Assembly (NCBI GenBank): GCA_944548615.1
Contig: OX155980.1
Location: forward strand, 36,958,381 to 37,022,380
Length of the DNA: 64,000 bases
Direction: 5' to 3'
From: Micropterix aruncella
Taxonomy: Eukaryota > Arthropoda > Insecta > Lepidoptera > Micropterigidae
Shown here: positions 46,219-57,759 of the stretch, piece after piece
Layout of the letters: each line of letters starts with the position of its first letter
Numbering within the stretch: position 1 is the stretch's first letter
The notes under the pieces: generated by a model
What the model was told of the DNA's origin: nothing
The model's database searches: none
Seen by the model: only the letters and a program-made list of their open reading frames with translations
Position numbers and translations under genes: made by a program

Positions 46219-47255
46219 GAACAAAATGGATTTCAAAAGGGAAAGTCAACCACACGCGCCTTATATGATCTCTTTACAGAAATACTGCACGGAATCGACC
46301 ATAAAAAGAAAACAATAGCTGTATTTCTAGATCTATCAAAAGCTTTTGATAGATTATCCCACAATAAACTATTAGAGTTACTCAATGCTGTTGGGATAAG
46401 GGGCCACATAAATGAGTGGTTTAAATCTTATCTCTCAAACAGACCCCAAAGTGTAAAATTTGATGATATAAAAACCGCATAATTTTTGAACAGTACTTAA
46501 ATGCGAGGGTCATTAAAGCTGGTGTCCCACAAGGGCGTATTTTGAGGCCACTTCTTTTTCTACTCTACATAAATAATCTGCCAAACCTGACAAAGGATAA
46601 AAAAAAATTATATGCTGACGAGACCTCCATTATTTTTCAAAACAATCTGTTAACCTCACCAAAAACTCTAATCGAAGATTCTCTTGGTACCATATTAGAA
46701 TGGCTGGGTAAATTAAACTTGTGCGTAAATGCAGAAAAAACGAAATATATACAATGTCGCCCAAGTCAACTGCAGCTTCAAGACCTTAATATCGACCTTA
46801 ATGGAAAAATAGTAAAAACTGCTAGCGAGACTAAATTTCTTGGGATCATCACTGATGAAAACCTTAACTGGAAACAGCACGTCCAACACTAAATAAATAT
46901 ATATACATTCCTAAATTTTTAAAACATATAAAATCAGTAGAGACTCGCCTAACAACATTATAGCTACGTATATCCGCATCTAAAATACGGCCTTATAATG
47001 TGGGGCAACTCAACAGAAATCCAACAGATATTCAAAATATAGAAATCCTGTGTATATACTGGAATGTTGTGACTTTATTAAAAATAATCCCAATATCTAC
47101 TTCTTACGAAAAGAGCTACGAGGAATAGAAACCTCCTAAACTGTCCCTCAGTAAGTACAGAAATGTTTAAAAAGGGATCTCAGTTCTGTTGTGTTAAATA
47201 TTTTAACGATATTCCACAAAACATCAAATCAATGCAACAACCAGGATTCAATCAG
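46219..47255 (+). pseudogene. LINE Z, RT pseudogene
   Basis: The frame from 46219 reads QNGFQKGKSTTRALYDLFTE, VFLDLSKAFDRLSHNKLLEL and WFKSYLSNRPQSVKF before a stop; a shifted frame (46542-46892) continues LRPLLFLLYINNLP, YADETS (catalytic second Asp replaced by Glu), LNLCVNAEKTKY and TKFLGIITDENLNWKQHVQH. It then decays (MWGNSTEIQQIF). The element is 5'-truncated at a microsatellite-like ATAAT tract and its 3' part is cut by the piggyBac-like element. The Glu at YAD(D) and the frameshifts make it inactive. Confidence 0.85.
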
Positions 47256-47261
47256 ACATAA

Positions 47262-48591
47262 CCCTTAAGCACTGTGATACGTTTTTCTAATATTAACACT
47301 GATATAGGTCTGAGAGACTCCCAAAGATAAAAGTGGATATAAATATATATAATATTTTTTATTCAACAAATTAGTAATATTTTTTATTTAAACTAAATAC
47401 AAAAGGACATTTAAGCATAAAATTATTAGACAAATAAAACAAAAAAAATATTTATAGGAACGTTTTATTACACAGCCAGTTAAAGACACTTTTTCATTTC
47501 TTAAACCTATAAAAAAACTAAAATAATCAGAATCCCCCTAAGCAGAACTAGAATAAAGTCTTCTTAAAGCAATGTTTGTAACTTAGTCTCACTTAATTAT
47601 TTTTTTTACATCATAGAATAAAAAGACAGTAGTTAAATACTAATTATTTTTTGGCTTATGCAATTGTCTTAAAGCTGTGCGAACAAATGGAATGTTTGCA
47701 AGACACCCATACGTATTGTGTTTCCATCGTTCTTTTATATAGTCACACACGCTGTAGTACTTTCTTTTTGGTAATTTCTCGGGTTCACGTTTTGAGCTTC
47801 CTGAGGTTTGTTTAAAATCCGTGAAATTGTGCTCTTGTATTCTAGGACATTATGGTTGCGAAATCTGCTTTCCAAGTAGTCATAAAGCAATCCTTTTGCA
47901 ATATTCTTTATGAATTCAGATCTTTATTAAGTCAGTCCCAAAAGCACGCTCTTTCAGGTCGTTTAACCGCTCTTTAAGGTTTGATAATTTTAGGAGCTGA
48001 TGTACGCCCATTTCTGGTTGATTCTTGATAACTCCACTTTAATTAGTTTTTGCCGTAGTAGTAGTCCGATCTTGATTGACTGACATCAGAAGTAAGTATG
48101 AAAGCATCATGTTGAAGGACCTGGAAATCATCTAGAACAGTTTCGAGCTGATTCATTATCAGAATTATTGCATTCAAAATCAGGATTGTAACAATGGTGA
48201 AATTTTCGTCAATATTTGAATCACCGCTAAAATAGTTAGCTATATTACTTAGAAGCCACTATTCTAATGTCAAAGCAATGGCAGAGTCTAACAACCTTAT
48301 ATTGCGCTGGTCGTAGTTAGCGGAAACAACCCGGTTGCTCAGAATCCATCTTAAATACAAAATACAATTTTGTTAAAAAAACTGATCCACTGATATAGGT
48401 CTGTCAGACCTACATTTGTTTATAAAAGGTCGCTACGTACCCGAGAAATCGTACGAAATGGTCTGTCCAGTTGACAGCTCGCGGAGCACTAACCAACTCG
48501 AAGCTACCTAAGCACACAACTCTCTCACCCGCACCAAAGCAAAACAGCAAAAGTTTCTTTTTGCTATGGGAGTCTGTCAGACCTTTAAGGG
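47262..48591 (-). mobile_element. piggyBac-like transposon remnant
   Basis: The right end reads, on the minus strand, TTAA (48592-48595) then CCCTTAAAGGTCTGACAGAC; the left end reads ataa (degenerate TTAA, 47258-47261) then CCCTTAAG, with an inner AGGTCTGAGAGACTCCCA about 45 bp in, matching the right AGGTCTGACAGACTCCCA. The minus strand keeps an open stretch of about 65 codons near 47842-47650 with KREPEKLPKRKYYSVCDYI and HNTYGC, resembling the Cys-rich C-terminus of piggyBac transposases. The catalytic core is not readable. Host sequence on the left is LINE Z. Confidence 0.65.
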
Positions 48592-48595
48592 TTAA

Positions 48596-49655
48596 AGCAC
48601 TGGCTCAAAAATACATGATATTACAGCGTAAATTACTTTTTAATAAACGATAATGACATATAAATCATATAACATATTCTTATTGTAATTCTCAAACATT
48701 TTAAACTTTAAACATTTATATTTCATTCTTGCTGTAAATCTGGCAAATCGTAGATAGCCTAATAATTCCAGTTTGACATTTTAATTTATATGTAGTAATG
48801 GAAATTTACTATAATAATTTGAAAATAATACATAGTTCTAATTATTATTTTTGTTAATATGTCTAAAACGTAATACTTTTCGGATTTGTTTTCCTTCAAC
48901 TTGCGAAGTAAAAATATATTTAATTATAGAAAAATAAATATTGTACGCCTGATAGGTAAACTGTATAGCACATAAAATAGTACCTATCCATTTTGTACGA
49001 CCTACTTACAGGTCACAATAGGGAAATTATTTTTTATTATTAAAAAACAGCGACAAATAAAATGATACCTATAATTAACATTGAAATATAAAATTTAGGC
49101 AACATAAAGGTTGACGAAATCAATTATGCTTTTATAGTAAATGACTATATTCACATAAGACAAAGTATATTAACGTAAAGCAATAAAGGGCAAACAGCTC
49201 GATAAGCTCGATAAACAATGCATTGATGACAATTTAATATGGAGTATTCGAAATGTAATATACGAGTATAAGAACCCTGCTCGATATTTTTTTTCATTCA
49301 TGCCGGTAATAATAATAATAATAATAATAATAATGTATACTGTTATGTAGTGTATACAGTATACACTACAGAAGCTACAATAGTTTTTACATATTTCTTT
49401 CAGTTTATTTTGAGGCGTTTTATCGTTTTTATTTTTGAGCCCTTTATTTTATATTTCACTGATGATACCTCAACCTGGTTGGAAATCCTCCATGTAAAAA
49501 TATTTAATGGATCAAAATTTACGATCGTTGGTTTAATTTCAAGAAATCTATCACTCACATTATTTGTATTTTTTGATGAATGCAAAGAAGTATTAAACGC
49601 TCGCGACGAATTTCTTTCTTGTTTAAAACATAAACGATTAGGTGGGTGCACCTAG
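48596..49655. other. Intron 2 stretch, AT-rich
   Basis: An (AAT)n microsatellite lies at 49307-49334. The overlapping ORFs at 49350-49655 on both strands lack motifs. Confidence 0.5.
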
Positions 49656-49659
49656 GTAC

Positions 49660-50350
49660 TCTAAATCGCGGTCCTTATCCGTCTGTGTCTCTCCACTGCT
49701 GGATATAGGCCTGTCTCCAGGCATGCCACGCTGACCGGTCCTCCGTCTTTCTCATCCAGTCGCTTCCCGCTATCTTTTTTGAGTCGTCAGACCACCGGGC
49801 TGGAAAGCGTCCTACACTGGGTTTCCCGATGCCCGATCTCCATTCCAGAACCTTTCGCCCCCAATGGCTGTCGCTTCTCTGGCATATAAGACCGACCCGA
49901 ACCACTGCCTTTTCAGTTTACTTACCTTCTGAGCTATGCCCACCACTGTGATTCCTCGGTGGAATTGTACTTTGGATCTACTCAGGCAAGACGCACTAAT
50001 TGTATGTATACCTTGGTCTTCAGGAATTGCGGTATATCATAATTGAAAGTGCGATGGTTTTCCAAACGCTGCCCACCCTAGTCGTTTTATCTATCGACCT
50101 CTTTGGCGTAGTTTAGTCTACCAATCTGGATGTTTTGCCATAGGTAGACGTATTCCTCCACAACTTCGAGAATGGCATTCCCAACAATCACCGATGTCGG
50201 CTGGAATGGGCATTAGGCATAACTATTGCTTTATCGATGTTTATTCGGAGATCCGCTTGTTGGAATTCCTCGTTTAATTCATTTAGCATTTTCTGGAGGT
50301 CCTCCAGCATCTCATCATGATGATTATATCATCTGCGAAATGCTGGGTCG
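49660..50350 (-). pseudogene. RTE-type LINE, RT and C-terminal remnant
   Basis: On the minus strand, starting near 50345, FADDI (catalytic), LEDLQKMLNELNEEFQQADL, RINIDKAIV, then the EYVYL-like and LNYAKEVDR segments appear in shifting frames; from 49905 an open frame reads GRKVLEWRSGIGKPSVGRFP, ARWSDDSKKIAGSDWMRKTE and AYIQQWRDTDG. This is the standard insect RTE C-terminus. Frameshifts and missing upstream palm and endonuclease show a dead 5'-truncated copy. Confidence 0.85.
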
Positions 50351-51179
50351 CTCTATACAAATTAATTGCTTCACAACAATGAAAATATTATTGTGTTCTA
50401 ATGAATATATCACGACAGATTTCGAATAATCCACATATAAAAGCCATTTATCTCTTACTCTGATCTCCACAAGGCCATGACGAAACACAATAACATGTCA
50501 TGCGTAATTTCAATAATATTTCCAGTCATGTTCTGCACTGCTGCTCTATAGGTATATACAATTAAAAACAGTACAATCTGCTGTCGTGTATAACCATCTT
50601 TAGTGATAAAATGAATGTTTGAGATTCATTGTGATATATAGCGACGCGGGCATACCACGAGGTAGTAATAATTGTAGATAACCAATCTCACACGGGTCGT
50701 CGGGTTTTCAGTAGTGTCATTTAACATAAATCTGGTAAAAAAATAGAGTTATGTTAGGCAAACTAAACTACTAATATGTTGTATGTTTGTTTGCGGGTGA
50801 AAGACGTAACGATGCACTAGTTGAACCCATTACATTATATCTTATTTTCCTTAGCGATTGGCATTATCAGTGCATTACAGAAAATTATCGCGAACTCAAT
50901 AAACCCCTTGAGCGATCCTTGTTATCGCTCCCATTACTACTGCTTGCAGGGCGCCGCCAGTAATAAATGCTGATTTATAGTTTGTTTACATTTCGATCGA
51001 TGTGCGATGTATTTCGTAAAATCTGGGAATATTCCATCGTTGGACGAGTGATTTTATTCTCTGAAATAATCGTAGTGATCCTATTTCACTTGTACTTCTC
51101 AATAACAGTGAAGCTATTGTCCGTCTCGATCATCCTCTCCTGCTTTCTAAACCTCCTATATCGGTTTCTCTCACGGTGC
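50351..51179. other. Intron 2 stretch without recognised features
   Basis: AT-rich; no motif-bearing ORF. Confidence 0.4.
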
Positions 51180-52740
51180 CTATAAATGATTCGCTATTAC
51201 CTTAGCGGTCGACAGCGAAAATTTGTCACGCTCAATCAGCTAGGTCAGGCAATCACCAGATGATAGGCTACAACTGGCGTACCGCAAGGCTCTATATTAG
51301 GCCAAATTTTGTATGCACTCCTGCGGATGTAGGAGACATTTGAGCGTATTCGCTTTCTGTTCTGCTTGCTTGCTTGTTTGCGTGATTTTAAATTCTTGAT
51401 TTTGCGTAAGCGAAAGCTTTTATTATCCTTTATCCAAGGATCTCTTTAAATAGCGGTACTTTATTGGAAGAAATAATAATAGAGGTTGCGACAAAAAACA
51501 AATGTTAAGGAAACGAGTTGGCCTTATACAAATTGATCGGTTTTATACAAATTTGTAAATATGGAATTTTTATATTTATATTTTTTTTAATTATCAATAT
51601 TACATATCATATTGATAATTGTATATAGCGGACGTATCACGTACGTTCGTATAGGTAGGGCGGTTAATATATATTCCATTATAAACTTTTCGTCTATCGT
51701 ACCTGTATTCTCGCTTGCTTTTCACACGTTCACCAACGGAAATAAAAAGCAAATTTCCGTTTCTATAATTATCACCTCTATTCGGACAACGTCCATTGCT
51801 ATTCGATCGGTCAGAACCGAGTGCGGCCACAGCTAATATTAATTCGTACCTCAAACGTTCGGCTGTATGATCGCGCAACCGCGGCTTATACCTTAATCTC
51901 ATTAAGTCTTGCATCTCAACAATAGGTTCAGAAAACAAAGGACGAAAAACGCGACCTTCCTGAAGCCACTACCAGATGTCGGAAATTTTTCAAATCTGGG
52001 AGTAATATTTGTTCGTTTGTTTGTTTATACTCTTTATTGTGAAATGTCACAATGGCCGGGTTTATTGTCATATGACAATCTCTTACAACCAACCCTACTA
52101 TGACGTGTTATATGTATGTGTGCGTGTAGCATGTGTGTAAGTGTGTGTCTTGTTATTGCATTCGATCGACAGAATTGAAAATGCCATTCCGTTAATTTGA
52201 TCCAGGGGGGAATCGAACGAATATTTGACAGTATTTTGAGGTTTGAGTCACATTTTAGAAAGAAATTTTCATGGTGTTTTTCGCGCATCGAGGCGCTGTA
52301 ATATACAGGCTCCGTGACTATCAGTACTGGCGTTTGCGCAAAACTCATCGGCGCTCTCGTTCTTCCTTTATTGGATTACGGGTACTCTGTTGACGGCCTG
52401 CATATAGATGCAGGCCGTCAAAGAGGGAAGACAAAGAGAACGTCACATAGGGTGCAAAATTCCTGTGCGAGATTCCTTTTTTCAATCCCGCCGCGGAGCT
52501 ATGTTACTCAATTTCTATCTAAATATGTGAATAGACTAATGCGAAATGTTAGTTTGAATATTTTACTCAAGATTAACATATGTAGTCCAGAAATGTTAAG
52601 GTCCGTAGGCAATAAACCATAGTCTTTCTCCATATAAGGACTAACTTTAAAATGAGTTTCACATAACGTGCCCCCGTGACCTGGAAAAGGCTCTCCGGTG
52701 TCATGAGCAAGAGCCTGTTGCAGTTTTTGCGGAAGCTTAT
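51180..52740 (+). pseudogene. LINE Y copy, decayed and split by a SINE
   Basis: Plus-strand pieces in order: RYYLSGRQRKFVTLNQLGQA and ATTGVPQGSILGQILYALL (palm motif, 51195-51325); PLPDVGNFSNLGVIF (51960-52010); then, beyond the SINE at 52012-52219, the thumb continues in register with FDSILRFESHF, followed by ALVLPLLDYGYSV and VQNSCARFLFSIPPRSYVTQ (52340-52520). The order and wording match the copy at 31551-32468. The YADD block between 51330 and 51900 was not recognised. Confidence 0.8.
52012..52219 (-). mobile_element. tRNA-derived SINE, 5'-truncated copy inside LINE Y
   Basis: Reverse complement of the SINE at 16768-17012, starting at the B-box (TTCGATTCCCCCC) and so lacking the A-box half of the tRNA head. 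It ends in the same aaacaaacaaacgaac tail. It is flanked by AATATTTG at 52004-52011 and 52220-52227. Confidence 0.88.
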
Positions 52741-52797
52741 AAGGCTATATAGTTACGCTGAGAAAAATGTATAGACGTGGGCTATAATGTGACGTGC

Positions 52798-53165
52798 AAT
52801 AATGTTAAGACAAGGACACCATTTCGTGAACAGCCATGCTTGATAATGTTTGAAGCATAATGGTGTAACACCATTGCCAGAATTTCAAACAGAATTGCCG
52901 AATTTGCGATTTTGGCAGTGGTATATATATACACTCTCAAAACACCAACAGCCGTAAGTTGTCTTGCTAGAATGCAGCCCTATTGTATGAAGTGTCATTA
53001 TTGAACTTTACATAATTATGTACTGTCTGGACCATCCGTTGCATTTCGACGTATAGGAAGCACTTACAACAGTCTTGTCTGGACCTTTTGCAGCATTAAT
53101 GATGCCTCACCCTGCAGTGGCATCATTACAATGCGGTGGGATCCAGGGAAACGGCTTACTGTTTT
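52798..53165 (+). repeat. Repeat J, copy 2
   Basis: Inverted relative to copy 1 in intron 1. Shared blocks in order are gccatgcttgataatgtttg, gttgcatttcgacgtatagg, cttacaacagtctt and ggcatcatta. Confidence 0.75.
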
Positions 53166-53848
53166 GACGCTAGGTGTAATTCCGTTTCATCTAATCGAAT
53201 TTGAAGATACGTGGCTTTATTACCTAAACATGGCGTAATATACATATATATATATACGAGTGCAACACAATTTGTTTAGCAATTTCTATTTTACCATTAC
53301 GACTTGTAAAATTGTTTTCTCTATGTGAACAACACGATCGACCTTAACGTGAATATTATTCAATTCAATTCAATTGTGTTGACGTGAATAATATTAAACA
53401 GTACATAGAGCCAAAGCAAATAGAAATAAATAACCAACTTAAAATAATGAAAGAAATTAATACACAGATGTATATTTTTTTAACATAAAATCAAAATAAA
53501 ATGTACATAATTCTCGCAGCAAACTAAATAAAGTTGATTTTTAACATTACATAATTTTATTATTTTTAACTTTTCCTAAATAAACCGAAACGGGGCATCT
53601 TAAAATCAAATACTCAGTACCCCGAGGATGTACCAATTGATAAGTAACATAGTAGGTACATACTTACTCGAGATTTCGTATTTCTTTCTATTGTTTCTAT
53701 TCTGTATAATGCTGTTGTTATATTCTTGTAATAATGTACTTCCTAATTTGTAACAGTCTATATATTTAATAAACGATTTTATCATTTTTATTAGGACTGT
53801 GAAAAGAAAAAAATATTTAAAGCACGAATGTTTATTTGCTTTGAACAG
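53166..53848. other. End of intron 2, unrecognised AT-rich
   Basis: Short TA run near 53240-53255 and a caattcaattcaatt tract at 53350-53375. It ends at the exon 3 acceptor. Confidence 0.45.
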
Positions 53849-53953
53849 AATGCAGACAATGGACTTCAAGACATCGATGGAACAGGCTGAAATGGCGATA
53901 CATTTATTCTTCAATAATCGCTTCGACGAGGCAAGAGCGTTAATGACGCCATG
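53849..53953 (+). CDS. TTC39B: TTC39-family protein, coding exon 3 (conserved N-terminal domain start)
   Basis: The acceptor is tttgaacag and the donor gtaagt at 53954. The exon encodes MQTMDFKTSMEQAEMAIHLF and onward to NRFDEARALMTPW, whose Trp codon is split across the next intron. This is the hallmark start of the TTC39 (Iml2/TTC39) domain, where a helix pair resembling a TPR carries the MQTMD motif and an EA-L-L/M-PW motif. The similarity is strong enough to identify the family by eye. The exon contains two in-frame ATGs (MQTM), so an isoform starting here, without exons 1 and 2, would be possible from another promoter. Confidence 0.93.
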
Positions 53954-54793
53954 GTAAGTCAATATTCGTGTAATACCTCCTCGATAACGTGTCTCCCCAT
54001 TTCTTTAACGCGCATCTCCTTATGAGGCACCGGAGAAAAAAACACCTAAACTCTTGCGTATTTAAGATAGTGGGGTTCAAGTAACCGTGCTACTTTCACT
54101 CCAGGATATGCTGATCTGCACATTCATATTATACAAGAGAACGTGTAGGTACCTGCACATTCTCGATCTCACAAAGTATAGCTTCCAGGGTTGTTTTCAT
54201 ACTGTTCAAAAATTGCATGGAATCAACTAGGAGGGCGTTACGTGCACTATTTTTAACTGATTAACGATATAACGATTATTATTATTAAAATGTTCAATGC
54301 TCTTTACCTGACTGATCGATATATTCCCTTAATATGTCTTTAAGTATCTATTTATTTGGATACTAGGAAAGTTTTGCAATGTAACGCAACAATGAGTCGC
54401 AGGGTAGCTGCTTGTTGCTGCATGTTGAGACATGTTTATACGTGCATAGTAGCCGCCGCGTCAGGTCGACTGGCTTAGTTATTCATTAGCAGTGAGAGTG
54501 TAATGTGCTTTCGATGCTACGTGGTCACCAGGTGCGATAAAGGGGAGTTTTGTGTTATAATTTCGTGCGTGGTTTAACATAGACCAGTTCTTAGAAGAAA
54601 TGACTCGTGCCATGTTTGTCCACATTATACGGCGATATTCAGATGGTATAGAGAAGTCCAAAGGGGAAAATTTACCCTGGAGAATGCCGAGAGGCCGGGA
54701 AGGTTACGAAAGTCAGTTACGGAAGAAAACGTTACTGCTGTGAGAAAAATTCTTAACGAGGAAGGCGAGTAACATACCAACGGATAGAGTAGA
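53954..54793 (+). other. Intron 3 start, with a possible mariner scrap
   Basis: At 54688-54768 the plus strand reads GRPGRLRKSVTEENVTAV then RKILNEEGE, resembling the GRP...T-ENI-AVR linker between the two DNA-binding halves of mariner transposases. It is short and stands alone. The rest is unrecognised. Confidence 0.4.
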
Positions 54794-55612
54794 CTATTGG
54801 GCCCTGTTGGAGTTAGCCACGAAGACCCATTCGTTAGGGTCGGTCACACCCACGGGTCAACACACATCCGGCGGCCTCCACGCAGAAGGAAGAGCCAGGG
54901 TAGGGCGCTGACCTGCGGGCCGGTCTCCCTTAGAAGCCAACTTTCGAGCTCTCCTCGACGGTTTGCGCACCGTGCGGCGTCAGCCAATCGATTTTTCACT
55001 CCTACTAACAGCCGGGGGAGTCTGGGAACAGTAATGTTTCCTATAGAGCGGGGGTGGTTGTTAACCTTATGGCAACCGCTCTTGAAACGACCATTCGGCC
55101 ACTCGATCCCGGGTTTTATTTTTTTTATTTTTTATTTTATGTTTATGGCAACTGTTATTTTTTTACTTATGGCAACTGCTCTTGAAACGACCATTCGGCC
55201 ACTCGATCCCGGGCATATAATATATATATATATATATATTATATAATAAGCCGGGCAAAGTATGTTGTGGTCCGCGATAGATTAGGTTGACACCGTATCA
55301 CCGCTGCATACGGGAGAGGTCTGCGCAAGCGACCTCGATCCTGTAACCAGTCAGGAGGTAGGAGATATCCTGAAGGTTAATTCCAGACGGAGATATCCTT
55401 CCGAACTGGTAGTCAGGGGCGAGGCTGCCCGCTGTGAACCTTTCCCGGTGCCTCGCCGTAAGGCGCCAGCCTCTGACGGGCAGGTGGCGTAGCTATACTG
55501 TGGATTGTTTTTCGCCTTAAGTCTTCTGCGCTCATCTTACGGGAGACAGAACGATACATTTCGTTAAAACTGCCTGAGGTAACGAGTTCGCTCGTTCTAG
55601 TTGACAGCTCTA
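54794..55612 (+). mobile_element. Repeat B copy in intron 3, with internal 100-bp duplication
   Basis: It runs from tattgggccctg to tagttgacagctctagttg. A segment containing CTCTTGAAACGACCATTCGG occurs twice with a 100-bp offset (55064-55113 and 55164-55213), followed by a short TA run near 55220-55245. Otherwise it is collinear with the other B copies. Confidence 0.82.
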
Positions 55613-55644
55613 GTTGTTGCCTAATGTCGACATCTTCTGGCGGA

Positions 55645-55745
55645 CATTTTTGTAGCATCACGCGGTCAGACACCCATCCAAGTACTGACCGCGCCCAACG
55701 CTGCTTAGCGTCGGTGACATATGAAAACCGTTGATTCAACGTGGC
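55645..55745 (-). pseudogene. 5S rRNA-derived sequence, copy 1
   Basis: The minus strand reads ccacgttgaat, tcaccgacgctaagcagcgt, tgggcgcggtcagtacttgg and atgggtg...gaccgcgtgatg, the order of the 5S rRNA gene from its internal control region to the 3' part. An insertion and substitutions (catatgtcaccgacgct for the usual ccgatcaccgaagtt) show it is not a functional gene. It lies about 30 bp beyond the 3' end of a repeat B copy. Confidence 0.75.
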
Positions 55746-55850
55746 TACAGCAACAAACGAATTAAAGTGAGAAAGAGAGAATGTGCCCGATTGCGTTTCT
55801 TCGAAAACTAAAATTGGATATTTGTTCAAGCGAACGAAACAGACGATACG

Positions 55851-56008
55851 TTAGAGCGGAATATGAAATGAAAGTCGATTTTCCCGCACCAAAACTACCT
55901 GTCGAACTTATAGACGTCCTAATAAGTTTGAACATAATTCGTGCGGTCAGCTGTTTTATCGTCTGCGGGTAGTTTTAATACAACCGTTCATTTCACATTC
56001 CGCTCTAA
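55851..56008. mobile_element. 158-bp foldback MITE
   Basis: 22-bp inverted ends with one mismatch: TTAGAGCGGAATATGAAATG at the left and, on the other strand, TTAGAGCGGAATGTGAAATG at the right. The interior is also partly self-complementary (cccgcaccaaaactac against gtagttttaatacaac). The superfamily is not clear. Confidence 0.7.
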
Positions 56009-56009
56009 G

Positions 56010-56639
56010 TTATTGCCCTGTCTTGTTTAAACGATCACACAATCTCCCCCCCCCCCCTCCCCTCGGGTAAAACACTGCTTAAAGTATCAATATTAAAGAA
56101 GAGACGATTTTCTATATTCTTGTTTCAAGATTTTTGAGATAACTGCATTAAATTATATTACAGAAACTTTCCTGGAGCACTGTGTTTATTGCATATCGTA
56201 CGGCACACGATCACATTCTCATTTCGCGTGGTTAATTTAATAGTGTCTCGTCGATTGTAATAATACTTTGAAAGTGACCCACTTTTGCGGTGTACGTTTG
56301 CTGCCTCCAACTTAGCCACAGTTGGCGTGGCTCCTGAGGTCCGCATTTTGTTGTTTTCGCCTAAGCTGCTTTTTTGGTGGGCCGAGGTAGCGCTTTCTCT
56401 CTCGCTGCGTTGCCATGTCACTTTCCAGTTTCTTCTTCTTGCCCAGTTCGCTGTAGGCGTTGGCATTCAACATGTTTAAAAACGACAATTGTAGATTTTT
56501 TTTCATTTATCAATGAATTGATATATACGCTATGGCGGCGCCAAAGTGATCGGGATTCTAGTACTTCGAACGAAATTAATACCACTAGTCATACTGATAC
56601 GTGAACGCTGGTCTTTATTGCTGTATCCCAGAAGTTCCT
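56010..56639. other. Intron 3 stretch without recognised features
   Basis: A poly-C tract lies at 56047-56059. Overlapping ORFs at 56158-56604 on both strands have no motifs. Confidence 0.4.
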
Positions 56640-56945
56640 AGTGGTTACTTGCGCTTGGACCTTGATGGCCTGCCTGTGTTTTCCAAGGTCGGCACGACTC
56701 ACGGTTCAGCTCCTATCCGGCGGTCTCCTTGAAGTGGAACTAACCTGTAAGGGCCGCTGTGAACTCTGCCTGCGGCTGTTAACTCCAGTCGTAGGAGTTA
56801 CTGCGGCTGTTAACGTCGGGTAGAACTGGGCGGTTTACGCACCGTGCGCCGTCAACCAATCATTTGCGCGATCCGTCGAATACCCGGGGAGTTTTAAACG
56901 TACGTTTCCTATGAAAGGAGAGTAGTTGTTGACAGTTTGACCCCA
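56640..56945 (+). mobile_element. Diverged partial repeat B copy
   Basis: Several B blocks are recognisable in order: tcctatccggcggtctcc, gcgcaccgtgcgccgtcaacc and cgtttcctat...gagagtagttgttgac. It is more diverged than the other copies and lacks the 3' end. Confidence 0.65.
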
Positions 56946-57759
56946 CGTTAAGGAAGTCAGCGAATATGGACAACAGTGGAATTTGGATTGAAGCTGTATT
57001 AATGGGTTCATACATTTCATCCACTAAATGTATCAATTGGCAGTGTTAATAAGCAGCAGCGTATCTACGTGTCGTATAAGTTATTTACGTGTCTAATAAG
57101 TTATGTACGTGTCTCTTTCACGCACCCACTCTCGTCATTATGACAGAAAGTTGATAAAAACAAAGTTAATTAAGGAAAAAATGGTAAATAAGTTTAGAGA
57201 AGTGTCGTCGTTGTGTTTTAAATACATATCATTTATAAACGTTATTTTAGATAAACGTCCTCATTTCATTTCATCTTGTTTTGTGACGAAAAAAAATACT
57301 TACACTGTTTATTATATACGTAGACTCCTTGGTCTGTGCAGTAATCACGCACACTATTGCAGGATGTTGTACTCGTATATAGGATTTTATCTTTTTTTCA
57401 ATTGTGCATCCAGGAAGATTTAAATGTCTGTCTCTTGGCATTTCAGTCCTCCTCTATGCTTCTTCTAATAACTCAATAAAATCTTTAATCGAACTGTTGT
57501 TAATTACGATTTTATAATGTTTAAAAATCAATGGAAAAATTACAAAAATATGTATCTTCTATAATGTAGTTGATATAATGTGATTTGCCATTGAATGGGC
57601 ATGGACTCACATCTCTCACAGAGAAAAAGTTCTTTCATTGTATTATCGAAAGAGTATATCGCAACCATATTGAAAATTTAGATAAATTTTGAGGTGCTGT
57701 CATTTATATCAGGAAGTGGTTGTTTGAGTTTCATCAATTTCAATGCAAGTTTTTTACAG
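56946..57759. other. End of intron 3, unrecognised AT-rich
   Basis: No repeat or motif recognised; it ends at the exon 4 acceptor. Confidence 0.45.

Noticed and set aside
54479..54661. 60-codon minus-strand frame near a mariner-like scrap
   Set aside because: No transposase motif on that strand; the scrap itself is on the plus strand and very short.
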